From contig OX123197.2 in the NCBI GenBank assembly GCA_944739405.2, positions 1,743,501 to 1,807,500 on the forward strand: DNA of 64,000 nucleotides, written 5' to 3'. Of the stretch, positions 33,226 through 43,145 are shown piece after piece (the stretch's first letter is position 1; each line of letters starts with the position of its first letter). The notes under the pieces are model-generated. The model ran no database searches. It was not told where the DNA came from and was given only the letters and a program-made list of their open reading frames with translations. The position numbers and the translations under genes are program-made. The DNA comes from Euclidia mi. Lineage: Eukaryota > Arthropoda > Insecta > Lepidoptera > Erebidae.

Positions 33226-34624
33226 CAATCAAATCAAATTAACCTAGTATATCTAGCTTGCGGAAAATTGCGGCATCAATCTGGTACAATCATATTTTTG
33301 CTTTGTTACATAATGGTATCCCTTTGACCTTCGAAGTAGGTATACGGATATTATTATTTTATATTCCGCTTGGTCTGAAGTTAATTAACTTCAAACGGTA
33401 TGCTGACCTAATTTAGACAACTAAAGCTTTAAGATCTTCCAAATTAGCAAAAAGCGTGGGAAATTGGGCCTGCTTAGAAAAGAGATTTTAGAAATTGTCT
33501 GCAAATTGATTAATGCTGCGAAAGTTTACAAGTGCGGATTGACTGTCTGTTCCTATCATTCATTTATATATATTAGCAAGATTCAATACAGGCTTGTTCG
33601 GGATGACCACCTTAAAATGCTTTGATACCCTTAGTTATTTAACCATTTTTTTTAATATATACTTAACACCAGAAAAATAAAGTCTAAAATTACAATAGTA
33701 CTTGCTATTTTAGTCACAGCTGCACTTTAAATTGTATTCGAACACCAAATGTAGTAAATGATCACCAAATAAATAGATTGTGTTAGATTCTCTTGTGACT
33801 TTTAATTCAAAAATAGGAACTTAGTTACTCAACTTAGTTTATTAAAGTAGGTGGTCTAACCAAATCCAATTTATGTGTTGGTACTTCATACAACTAACAA
33901 AAGAACTTTGGTTATAATTTTACATTAAAATGCTGGTTTAATCTTGGTGATCATTTACTCTTTTTGGGTCAACAATGATTTATTTGAAGTCATTTTGCTT
34001 AAATGGGATAGCGAAAAGTTAAAAGTTTGGTTAGAATTATACATTAAAATGCGAATTTTATTTTGGTGGTCATGTACTATTTTCGTCTGTTATATGTAAC
34101 TATATCTGGTGGTAAGTTAAACATAAGCCATTTTAAACGTATGTATTTTAGTTATAAGTAGCGTATTTATGATTGAGGAAGACAGATTCTTGTCACGGGC
34201 ACATAGAAAAGTCTAACTGTAAACACGAACAATATAAGTTGGTTGCGTCGGATGATAGTGTATACATGTTACATACATTATACTTCGTGTATCGAAGAGT
34301 AATGGCTTTGCTGAGACGTGCTGTCGCAACAGCGTGCATCGCCATCCTGTAGCACCGTATCAGGATTACCGTTTTTTGTGCGTCGAGATGCCGCATTTGA
34401 CTAGGTATGCCATATATGCAGTCATTATAAATACTTGTATTGTATTAACAATTTGAAAACCATTAAGTCAATAAATATTATAAAGTAAAGCAGCATCCTC
34501 TCGGTTTGTATAAACGCGATGAACTCAAAAACGGTTTTGGTACGGTTTTGTCCAATAGATAGTGTAATTCCTAAGGAAGGCTTAGGTGTATAGTTGACAC
34601 GGGCTGCGGGCAAAGTCTGGAACA
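33226..34624. other. Intron sequence with weak direct repeats
   Basis: 33908-33965 and 34024-34082 are diverged direct repeats (TTTGGTTA.AATT.TACATTAAAATGC ... GGTGATCAT), and an inverse of GGTGATCATTTACT lies near 33755. Otherwise nothing recognised. Confidence 0.5.
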
Positions 34625-34959
34625 TCTTCTTATACTAATATATAAAGCTGAATAGTTTGTTTGGTTTAACGCGCTAATCTCAGGAACTACTGGACCGATT
34701 TCAAAAAATATTTTAGGGTTAGATAGCCCATTGATGAAGGAAGGCTCTAGGCTATAAAACATCACGCTATGAGCCCAGAGCAGTAGCATTAAATACCGCG
34801 GGCTCATCTAGTATAAAATAAAGTCCCCTCTGTCTGTTTGTAGGAACGTGATAAATTTGAAATATTGTTAACGGATTTTGTATGGTTTTAAAAAAAAGAT
34901 TTTCTAATTTCTTAGAAAGGTTTAAGCGTATCACTTCCACGGGCACAGCCGCGGGCTAG
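34625..34959 (+). mobile_element. Two abutting Helitron-like ends
   Basis: A|TCTTCTTATACTAATATA... ends at CTAG|T (34808-34811), and a second AT-rich block starting AAAATAAAGTCCCC ends at GCGGGCTAG|T (34956-34959). Both blocks share the lead-in found in insect Helitrons that begins near a TATACTAATATATAAAG motif. Confidence 0.55.
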
Positions 34960-35083
34960 TAACAAATCAGAAGGTCTAAACTATCACTTCAGCTGTCTTC
35001 AAAAGTGCCCACTTACTGCGTCGATTTAAGTGCATAAACGCTCAAAATATGTGGGTAATAAAATATAATGGAGTGTATCTTAC

Positions 35084-35175
35084 CTCAAATTTGCCGGTGA
35101 CGGGGTCGAGGTCTAAGATCGCGTAGTCAGCGTCTCTGTCACCCACCGCGTCGATACGCACGTGGCCGGTTATAC
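35084..35175 (-). CDS. Receptor guanylyl cyclase, exon (ligand-binding domain)
   Basis: Minus strand: ...TTTCACCAG acceptor before 35175 and GTAAG donor at 35083-35079. The 92-base exon takes up phase 1 from the exon at 40029 and ends in phase 0. It encodes GITGHVRIDAVGDRDADY and then ILDLDPVTGKFE, a conserved stretch near the end of ANF-receptor ligand-binding domains (beta strands with the GDRDADY motif). It is followed on the minus strand by a 29-kb intron to the exon at 5882-6023. Confidence 0.9.
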
Positions 35176-35307
35176 CTGGTGAAATATATACAGGTACTTA
35201 GGTTCAAGATGTAATAAAGTCGGTCCAATAGGGCTACTGCTCTGCACCCGTGGCTATAAGCTTCGAAACAATAAGTAGATGTACTAGGACTATGTAACAG
35301 GACTATG

Positions 35308-35396
35308 GCCTTACCCTTCTCACAGTGAGAAGAAGCCCGTGCCCAGCAGCGGGACAGTTTATATAAAGGGCTGATAATGGTGATAATTACAATAGA
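35308..35396 (+). repeat. RTE-type LINE 3' tail fragment
   Basis: CCCGTGCCCAGCAGCGGGAC followed by GGGCTGATAATGGTGAT is a diverged RTE 3' end. Plus orientation; lies just upstream of an exon of the host gene. Confidence 0.6.
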
Positions 35397-36041
35397 TATA
35401 CTTCTTTATTGAATAACCATTGAATACAGTAGATAGTACGAGTATATGGACTCGCGACTACCCGCTCCAGTAACTTGACAAATTGAGAAGTAATTAAACA
35501 TAGCAGCTATAAGTCTAATTAACACGAAATAGAAAGTAAATATTTAACCTTCGCAGAAGATTAAATGTTATATTTCTTCAATCTTGTGCGTAACTTCCAG
35601 ACTCAGAGCTCAAATATTATAACGTGTATAGCAATATTCTGCTTTCATCTAACCAATTACAAGTTGGGTTAATCTTAAAAGGTTGCCCGGCACCGGTGGC
35701 TTATCTTTTCAGCTTGTTTGCCCAATCTCTACGGAGAAACATTTGGGTAAACTTTTTGTTGGAGTAATTCGTCATAGACGAGTTACGTAGCGAAAAATGT
35801 GTAACGTTTTGAAGGAGATATTTTTCAAAAAGACGTGTTTGAGTCAACCAACTGTAATATTGTAAATTTTAGTTTAAGTTATAATAGGAATGAGCACTCT
35901 CCGGTGTAAAAAAACGTAAAATTCCTGGTTTCCTTGTTGGAAACCAAAAAATTTACGCCCTTTCCAATGTGTTTAAAACCTGTGAAGACATATTATTTTG
36001 ACATATTTACAAATATTGGCAGGATAGGATTATGATTAATA
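35397..36041. other. Intron sequence, nothing recognised
   Basis: No repeat or coding feature supported. Confidence 0.45.
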
Positions 36042-36283
36042 AAAAATTGGCCAAGTGCGAGTCGGACTCGTGCACGAGGGGTTCCGTATCATCTATAAAA
36101 GTACATAATATACTCAAATATTTTTTAAGTTTCTATCTGTTTATTAAGATCGAGTAAAATAATTCTAAAAAATTACGTTTGCTATATGGGAGCCCCCTTT
36201 TAATGTTTACTTTATTTTTATTAAATTATTTATTTACAACTATTATATTCTGTGAAAATTTTAAGCGTCTACCTGTTAGGTAA
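36042..36283 (+). repeat. Lepidopteran dispersed repeat, copy 3, left part
   Basis: GGCCAAGTGCGAGTCGGACT and GGGGTTCCGTATC, then the TATGGGAGCCCCC block. It ends at the inverted-repeat element; the right part at 37446-37690 partly repeats the same segment. Confidence 0.75.
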
Positions 36284-37445
36284 GTGTCCGTATACGCAGC
36301 AGGACCCTACGTTTAATTCGATTGAAAGTTAACTTTTTACGTGCGTGGTATTTAGTACTTTTCGAATTGTATAAGTAAAAAAATAGTACCTTCATTACTA
36401 CAGCGAAATCTTGAATTATTACCCAGCAGGACCCTCCGCTGTTTGAAGGTTTCAGACCAAAAGTATATGTCACCGTTTAGCGATGTATTAGTACCTTTAA
36501 AATACCTTGGTTTCATTTTAATATAATTATTAGTTTATGAGGAAAGCGCCTGCAAAACTTTTATCATGCCAGCAGGACCCTTTTTTGTTTTGACGCTTTC
36601 GGCCCCGACAGTCATATTTCTTGTTAGCATTTTAATAGTACCTTTCAAATAACCTTACGTTCAAATCAAATACTTTGTAGTTTAACAAGCAATTTGATTT
36701 AAAACTTTTTTCACGATGACCAAAAATAATAGCATCATTGGAATGGTATAATCTTAAGATTATACCATTCCAATGATGCTATTATTTTTATGGCACTTAA
36801 ATATTATTAAAATTGAGGGTAAATGCAAAATAAATAATAATCATATCATAACGGATTTTTTTTAAATTGTGTTCATAAAAATTAAATATATAAGTTCATC
36901 TAAAAACACCGGTTTAAATTAATAAAAATCTCTTTGATTAGTGCCACCATGCTAAAAGTTATGAAAGCTCATACCTACATTGGCCAAACTAAACGTTAAG
37001 TCGCTGAAAAAATATTTAAAAGTTTTAAAACAATTTTTCTGCTATAATACAAAATATTTGAATTACACGTAAGGTTATTTGAAAAGTACTATTAAAATGC
37101 TATTAAGAAATATGACTGTCGGGGCCGAAAGCGTTAAAACAAAAAAGGGTCCTGCTGGCATGATAAAAGTTTTGCAGGCGCTTTCCTCATAAACTAATAA
37201 TTATATTAAAATGAAACCAAGGTATTTTAAAGGTACTAATACATCGATAAACGGTGACATACACTATTGGTCTGAAAACCTTCAAACAGCGGAGGGTCCT
37301 GCTGGGTAATAATTCAAGATTTCGCTGTAGCAATGAAGGTATTATTTTTTTACTTATACAATTCGAAAGGTACTAAATACCACGCACGCAAAAAGTTAAC
37401 TTTCAATCGAAGTAAACGCAGGGTCCTGCTGCATATACGGACACG
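36284..37445. mobile_element. Foldback-like element with 0.4-kb inverted-repeat arms
   Basis: Bases 36284 to about 36680 recur as inverse at about 37045-37445 with few mismatches. Each arm carries three boxes of CAGCAGGACCCT (36297, 36424, 36570) mirrored as AGGGTCCTGCTG (37146, 37293, 37420) at spacings of about 127 and 146 bp. Each box is followed by a TAGTACCTTT-like motif, so the arms look like three diverged tandem subrepeats. No coding frame in the 365-bp centre. Drosophila FB elements have this general plan; relation to them is inference. Confidence 0.8.
36722..36789. repeat. Perfect 68-bp palindrome without spacer
   Basis: Every base pairs with its mirror partner around CTT|AAG (centre 36755/36756). 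It lies in the centre of the foldback-like element, beside the left arm. Confidence 0.97.
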
Positions 37446-37690
37446 TTAGGTATTAGGTAACGTTAGTAATATTGAGCAAAAAATACGCCAACTAACACGT
37501 TTATTGTATGGGACACCTTTAATATGTACTTTTTTTTATTTTTTTTAAATAAAAATACAAAATTTGCGAAAGTTTCAACTTACTAGCTATCACGGTTTAT
37601 GAGATACAGCCTGGTGACAGACAGACGGACAGACAGCCGAGGCTTAGTAATAGGGTCCCGTTTTTACCTTTTAGGTACGGCACCCTAAAA
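37446..37690 (+). repeat. Lepidopteran dispersed repeat, copy 3, right part
   Basis: Contains CACGTTTATTGTATGGGA, ACGGTTTATGAGATACAGCC, (GACA)-type repeats and the GGTCCCGTTTTTACC...GGTACGGCACCCTAAAAA end. About 100 bases duplicate content already present left of the foldback element. Confidence 0.75.
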
Positions 37691-38694
37691 AGGGCCACAC
37701 CCAGCTGATTGTTACAGCTTTTGAAGTAAGGATAGCGTTTAGACGGTCAACTTCTTATACAAGAATCATTGACCGTTATATACGTCGTTATCAAAATGAG
37801 GAAATTATGCTGGTAAGCCGCTTATTAAGTGGTCGATAATGGGCGCCTGTTTAGCATACATTTAATCCCTAGATGTATTGCACAATGTTTGAATATGCCT
37901 AGTTAAGTATGTTCTGTACGTACTGTAAGTTGCCCTCCGGTGACGGTCTAAGAATACAAAATGACACTACCCTATTACATTCCGTGAGTGTAGCGTTTTG
38001 TAAGAGACTAAAGAAAATACACAAAGCAAATAGTACTATTGTTAAGCGATGGAAAACTCGACAACAAACCCTATTTCATCCGTCTAGCTAGCCAACTTGG
38101 TATAGTAGGCCAACACCTCCCATTGACACGCATTATTTTTATTTGCGGCCATGTTTCCATATAAAAAGCAATATGATAAAACTTTTCGCTTTAGCGGACA
38201 CACGTTACGGCTATAGGGTAACATAACTGAAAATGAAAATTGAAAACAATGATTCAAATAATATTTAATACAATATTTTACAGACTATTTGAGTCGTGTT
38301 ATTTCACAGAAACAGTGTAATAAACATTGTTGTGTTGTGTTTTTCATAACAATTCTTTATACGAGGCAATTTTTGTTACATAAGATTTATACTAACTTTG
38401 TTTAATTCTACCGGCAAACAAATAAAACAGTCCATCAGGCAGATCTCACCCGACTTTCTGCAGTGGTGTTATTGAAGTTATATTTTCCGATATTATTTTG
38501 GCGCTTAAATGCCAGGATTTTAGAATGTATGGAAATTATTCTATCACTGAACAACTCAGTGTCAATTAGTTCCCAGAATATGCTATTGCCCTGACCCTAA
38601 AATATATTTACTGTACGGAAATTGTTACAATAAAAATTAAAGATATATTTTATTTAAATGTATTAGATACATGCAATGTATAAGTATACATAAT
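37691..38694. other. Intron sequence, nothing recognised
   Basis: The plus-strand frame at 37909-38091 shows no motif. No repeat recognised. Confidence 0.45.
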
Positions 38695-38737
38695 AAGTTT
38701 AACCAGTAAGTACTAGTTAGACTTTCCTATGACTATA

Positions 38738-38998
38738 CTGACTGCCTCCGTAGTCCAGTGGATAGCATATGCGACTGCTGATCGGAGGTCCCGGGTTCGA
38801 TTCCCGAGTCGGGCAAGTATTACTGGGTTTTTCCGAATGCTCAGCAGCAGCACGGAGTCTGATGCTGTGCCTGGTGACGGTAATAGGCTCGCCCCCTATT
38901 ACGTGAGACCTTAAAATTCATGGCGAAATGTGGGTGTAATATAACACCTCTGCCTACCACTTCGGGGATATAGGCGTGAGCCTATAATAAAAATAAGT
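38738..38998 (+). mobile_element. tRNA-derived SINE, family 2, copy 1
   Basis: Head CTCCGTAGTCCAGTGGATAG (A box) and GGGTTCGATTCCC (B box), then a body with GGGTTTTTCCG and AATAGGCTCGCCCCCTATTA, ending CTACC..TTCGGGGATA.AGGCGTGA. Flanked by an unusually long 43-bp direct repeat, 38695-38737 and 38999-39041, with one mismatch. Confidence 0.9.
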
Positions 38999-39041
38999 AA
39001 GTTTAACTAGTAAGTACTAGTTAGACTTTCCTATGACTATA

Positions 39042-39589
39042 TATTATACCTACGCAGGGATCAATAAAAAAACTTTCGTACAAGCTGTGTCTTAAACCTC
39101 GCTACTGACATTATTTCAAACAATAATGAAATTAGCAGCCATTGTTTCAATTATAATCGATATTTTGGCGCCATTATGCGAACTTATTGTAAAGAGCTTC
39201 TCCTCGCGAAATAATACCTAAATAACAACACATAATAGCTTTCAAACCATTGTTCACAATAAATACTTGGGAATAACACAAATTCTGTATAATTAATATT
39301 TCACGGCCGTTTAGAAGGAAAATACGCACAAAGAATTAATAAATGGTGATCAAAAATCTCTTTGAAATATTTTCTTAGCCCAGCGAGCGTTTAGCCTTAG
39401 GAAATAAATTTATACTGAGACAATGTTAGTTTGCAAATATGAGTGTTCATCAACTGTTAAGGCCGGTTCCCGACATTCGAATACCCGTGTGTTCGAAAAC
39501 CTTCAAGAGATTAATTGTATAACTCTCGCTTGATGTCTGTCTCTCTTGACCGTTGGTACGGATAGCTAAGGTCTTGAAGTGACTTTTTT
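39042..39589. other. Intron sequence, nothing recognised
   Basis: No feature supported. Confidence 0.45.
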
Positions 39590-39798
39590 ATTTTATTTTA
39601 TAAAGACTACTCACGCATTACATCTGAATTCTGTGTCGCGGGGACTTTACAAACATACAACTAACGGACATAATGAACACCCTAACTCGAACTAACAATT
39701 TATGGATCACACAAAGTGTTGTCTCATAAAGGAATCGAACCTACAACACTCGGCGCAGTACCTGCGCTGCTTAAACCACTGCGCCAACCGTGCAGTCA
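39590..39798 (-). mobile_element. tRNA-derived SINE, family 1
   Basis: On the minus strand: GCACGGTTGGCGCAGTGG (A box), GTAGGTTCGATTCC (B box), then a body with GTGTTCATTATGTCCG and TTTGTAAAGTCCCCGCG, and an A-rich 3' end near 39590. Lies about 230 bases downstream of the guanylyl cyclase exon 40029-40164. Confidence 0.88.
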
Positions 39799-40028
39799 TT
39801 CAACATCGTAGGACTTGCAAGATGGCGGCCCAATTAGTGTAAGAAGTTGCTTACTGCTGAATTCAATATCCGAACTGTTAATTTTTTTAGATTTTAGAGA
39901 CATATTAATTTGACGTGAGGTCCAAAGTTTGTCAATCATGTGTCTCGAACAACGACAACCCAACGTCTCGAATCTCTAAAGCCATGGATAGATCGAACAT
40001 TGAAACCAGCGGTCAGTGTTGTGCTCAC

Positions 40029-40164
40029 CGTGAAAGTCTCGGTCCCACATGCGGCTAGTGATGTTCCTGCCGTCCCGTATGTCGCCGCCCTCCGTGAGAG
40101 TTTCGTTCAGCGCCATGCCGAGCAAGTACACGCCGTCGTAGAACGCGCCGATGAAGAAGTTCAC
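40029..40164 (-). CDS. Receptor guanylyl cyclase, exon (ligand-binding domain)
   Basis: Minus strand: TTTATCAG acceptor before 40164 and GTGAGC donor from 40028. The 136-base exon runs from phase 0 (matching the end of the exon at 55702) to phase 1. It encodes VNFFIGAFYDGVYLLG, MALNETLTEGGDIRDG and NITSRMWDRDFH, matching the ANF-receptor-type ligand-binding domain of insect receptor guanylyl cyclases; NETL and NITS are possible N-glycosylation sites. The intron on the 5' side is about 15.5 kb and holds several LINEs; the 3' intron is 4.85 kb. Confidence 0.92.
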
Positions 40165-40429
40165 CTGATAAACGTACAAAACATGTTAACAGCCTATTTT
40201 ATTGCATAGGAAGACAGTCGAGCGAGCGGGTCACATACAATAGTATTGTCTTAGAACCTATTCCTCATTAAGAGGGAGTCCGTCTATTTTCTCGGTCAGT
40301 CTAAATGTGAATAGTGTCATATAAATTGTTTCTCTTTAGACGTACCGAGAAAACGGGACTTGTGCTTTCCAAAATATTAGGAATGTTATAACCATTATTT
40401 TAACATACCTAATATCTTCTTGGGTTTAC

Positions 40430-40803
40430 GCAGCGATAGCCTAGTGGAGATACTAACAGACTGCCATGCAGAGGGTATCGGGTTCGAATCCACGGCACGC
40501 ACCAATGACTTTTCGGAGTTATGTGCGTATTAAATTGTTAATTATCGCTTGTCCCGTGCCTCGGAGAGCACGTTAAGCCGTCGGTCCCGGTTGTCATGAA
40601 GATCTTTGACAATCGTTACAGGGCGTCAGTACCTTCTAAAATAAACTGACACTAGTCTAAACCATGGAATATCGCTATCCCTTCGGGTTGCGGAGGTCAG
40701 ACAGGCAGTCGCTCCGTGGAAAAGCTAATATTCAGCCAAATCCGGTTAGACTAGTAAGCGGACCTCAGATTGAAACTGGGATAACGCTAGGAGTATGATG
40801 ATG
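40430..40803 (+). mobile_element. tRNA-derived SINE, family 3, copy 1
   Basis: A box GATAGCCTAGTGG and B box GGGTTCGAATCC, a body with TGACTTTTCGGAGTTATGTG, and a 3' (ATG)n tail. Target duplication ATCTTCTTGG.TTTAC at 40414-40429 and 40804-40819 with one mismatch. It inserted 250 bases upstream of a host exon. Confidence 0.9.
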
Positions 40804-40819
40804 ATCTTCTTGGATTTAC

Positions 40820-41362
40820 ACGAATGTTACACATTGAAATTAAACTACAGTTTGCGGCTTTTATCGTATTTCAAAAAAATTCAAAGCTTTATTTTAATGT
40901 AGGTATGTTTGTATTACGAGTACAACATATTACCGCGTTCAGAGGAAATCTACGTCTTCCCGTACCCATGGTGCCTATAAACATTGTAATTCGTGTGAAA
41001 TTTTGCTGTATAACAAAAAAAACTCGCAAATAACTTATAATAAAAACCTTTTGAAAATCAATTTTTGTAGCGAAAGCGCCATGTTTTCAATTGTAAAGCT
41101 AGCTTATCGCACTTGTTTCAAAGTAAAATAATTTTTGATATAACTAAATAATTTATATTTGGCTTCTTAAAATATTGCTTCAAAGTATTAATATTATTAA
41201 GTTTGTTTATGCAAACAATGCTTGCCATTACCTAAATTAGATTGAAACTATAAAATTTATTGTTTCACTTGTTATGATATTATATATATTCATTAGTAAA
41301 AGGTTCACGAGTAAGCTGATATCTATAGGTATTAAGAATATATAAACTAGTAAAGAAATCAA
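40820..41362. other. Intron sequence, nothing recognised
   Basis: AT-rich, no feature supported. Confidence 0.45.
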
Positions 41363-41655
41363 CAGTCTGCGATGCAGCAGTTTCGGGTTCGAATCCATGG
41401 TGCGCATCAATAACTTTTCAAAGTTATGTGCTTATACAATTTTAATTATTTCCTGACCGTGTCACAGTCAGCACGTTTTGGCATCGGTCCCCGTGGATAT
41501 AAGGAGACTGGTCTAAACCATAGAATATGGCTTTCGCTCTCTAGAAAAGAAAATATTCAGTCAAATCTGTTTAGACCAGTAAGCGCACCTCAGGCTCAAA
41601 GACGAATAGTCTTGGATACAACTGAGATGACACCAGAACGATGATTACGATGATT
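41363..41655 (+). mobile_element. SINE family 3, copy 2
   Basis: GGGTTCGAATCCATGGTGCG, TGACTTTTC-like body and GTTTAGACCAGTAAGCG match 40430-40803; the A-box end is diverged or missing. Ends in (GAT)n. Confidence 0.8.
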
Positions 41656-41702
41656 TCTCAAATGTATATCTAATAGGGAAAATACTCACATACAGAAGTA
41701 CC

Positions 41703-41973
41703 GACTGCCTCGTTGGTCTCGCGGCATAAATGTGCGCGTGGGATTGGGAGGTCTCGTGTTCGATCCTCGGGTCGGGCAAAGTGTTATTGGGTTTTTCCGT
41801 TAGGATATTCTCAGTAGCAGCTCGGAGTCTGGAAAAGTGCCCGGTACGGCAATAGGCTCGCCCCTATTACGTGGGACTAAAATAAATCTGGCGAAAAGTG
41901 GGTGTAGCAATATACCTCTGCCTACCTCTTCGGGGATTTAGGCGTGAGACTATGTATGTGTATGTATGTAATC
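41703..41973 (+). mobile_element. SINE family 2, copy 2
   Basis: CGACTGCCTCGTTGG head, GTGTTCGATCCTCGG B box, then the shared body and GGGGATTTAGGCGTGA end followed by a TATG-type tail. AAGTACCG occurs at 41696-41703 and 41974-41981, the likely target duplication. Confidence 0.88.
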
Positions 41974-41981
41974 AAGTACCG

Positions 41982-42344
41982 TATTTCAACAGTCGTTTTA
42001 ACACTTCATACAGTATTATTGAATCACAAAACATTACCAAGATATAATCTGTTTCAGTAACGGTACCTCGGTCGAGATTGCGGTCTGCGATACAATTACG
42101 AGTCGGCCGCAAATAAACCTACCCATACATATATTATTAAAGTATTTGATCTAAAAGCTATTCCCGGTTTTCAATTCACTTATGTAACACACAACGTTGG
42201 CTTTAGATGCTAATAATGCAATGTATATTAGATTATAACTTGTTGGTTTGCTATATGACTTATCCAATCAAAACCATTGCCTATTTTCTTCCTCATCGCA
42301 GCCAGAAGACATTCACTTTTGCATCATAATTTTTTTTTCGATTC
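41982..42344. other. Intron sequence, nothing recognised
   Basis: No feature supported. Confidence 0.45.
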
Positions 42345-42392
42345 TGGGTGTACTTTGTGTCACATGGTTGTTTGTTTGTAAAGTCCCTCTCA
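42345..42392 (+). repeat. SINE family 1 body fragment
   Basis: TGTTTGTTTGTAAAGTCCCT matches the body of 39590-39798. No head. It abuts a reverse SINE family 2 copy. Confidence 0.55.
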
Positions 42393-42397
42393 ATTTT

Positions 42398-42578
42398 TTA
42401 TAGACTCATGCCTGTATCCCCGAAGGGGTAGGCAGAGATGTAATATTATACCCGTATTTCGCCATGTTTTTTTTAGGTCCCACGTAATAGGGGACGAGCC
42501 TATTGCCGTACCGGGCACATTACCAGAGTCCGTGCTGCTACTGAGAATATCCTAACGGAACAACCCAATAACACTTTC
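42398..42578 (-). mobile_element. SINE family 2, copy 3, 5'-truncated
   Basis: Reverse complement of the body and 3' end of family 2 (ATCCCCGAAGGGGTAGGCAG ... CCCAATAACACTTT). The tRNA-like head is missing. Confidence 0.85.
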
Positions 42579-42689
42579 ACAACAGGGAGTCCTAACTTTC
42601 TAAGTCTCACTCAAAACAGCATTTATTCCTAGTGAGTACTTTCTAGTAGGGAGATCAGCCCGGTCTGTAACAAAATTTCCACTGCTAAA

Positions 42690-42962
42690 CGTAAGTCTCT
42701 CTCGAGGCTCTCCACGTATACCGATATAGCCACCCATATCCATCAGTTTCCCATAATCCGAATAAGATTCCTATCAAGTCTCAAATAGAAAACATGTCTG
42801 GAGATACTGTCTGAACTTTCTAAGTCATTTCAGTACAAATCTTTTCACCGTTCGCTCGAGTATCCATTCGTTTCGACTTAAATTTATTGAAACACAAACT
42901 CGTAGAGTCAATGAATTTCAAAGGTCAGACGACGTATCACAAATAATACATTTATTTTTAGT
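42690..42962 (-). repeat. Dispersed repeat R1, copy 2
   Basis: Reverse complement of 18175-18480 with scattered differences. Unknown class. Confidence 0.75.
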
Positions 42963-43145
42963 CTTAGTTCTATTTGGATGTATGAAGATCTGCCATTGTC
43001 TTTCGTTCAGACTAATCTACACCTTTTCTAAAAAACTTTGGGTACCTAACATAGAGTATTATGTTTTATACACGTGTATAAATAGATAGTCACACAAATA
43101 ATTTAAATTGACATAGGTTCAAAATCTGAAATAACACATACATCT

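Noticed and set aside
37909..38091. Short plus-strand frame as a possible exon
   Set aside because: No splice context or family similarity, and it is antisense to the host gene.
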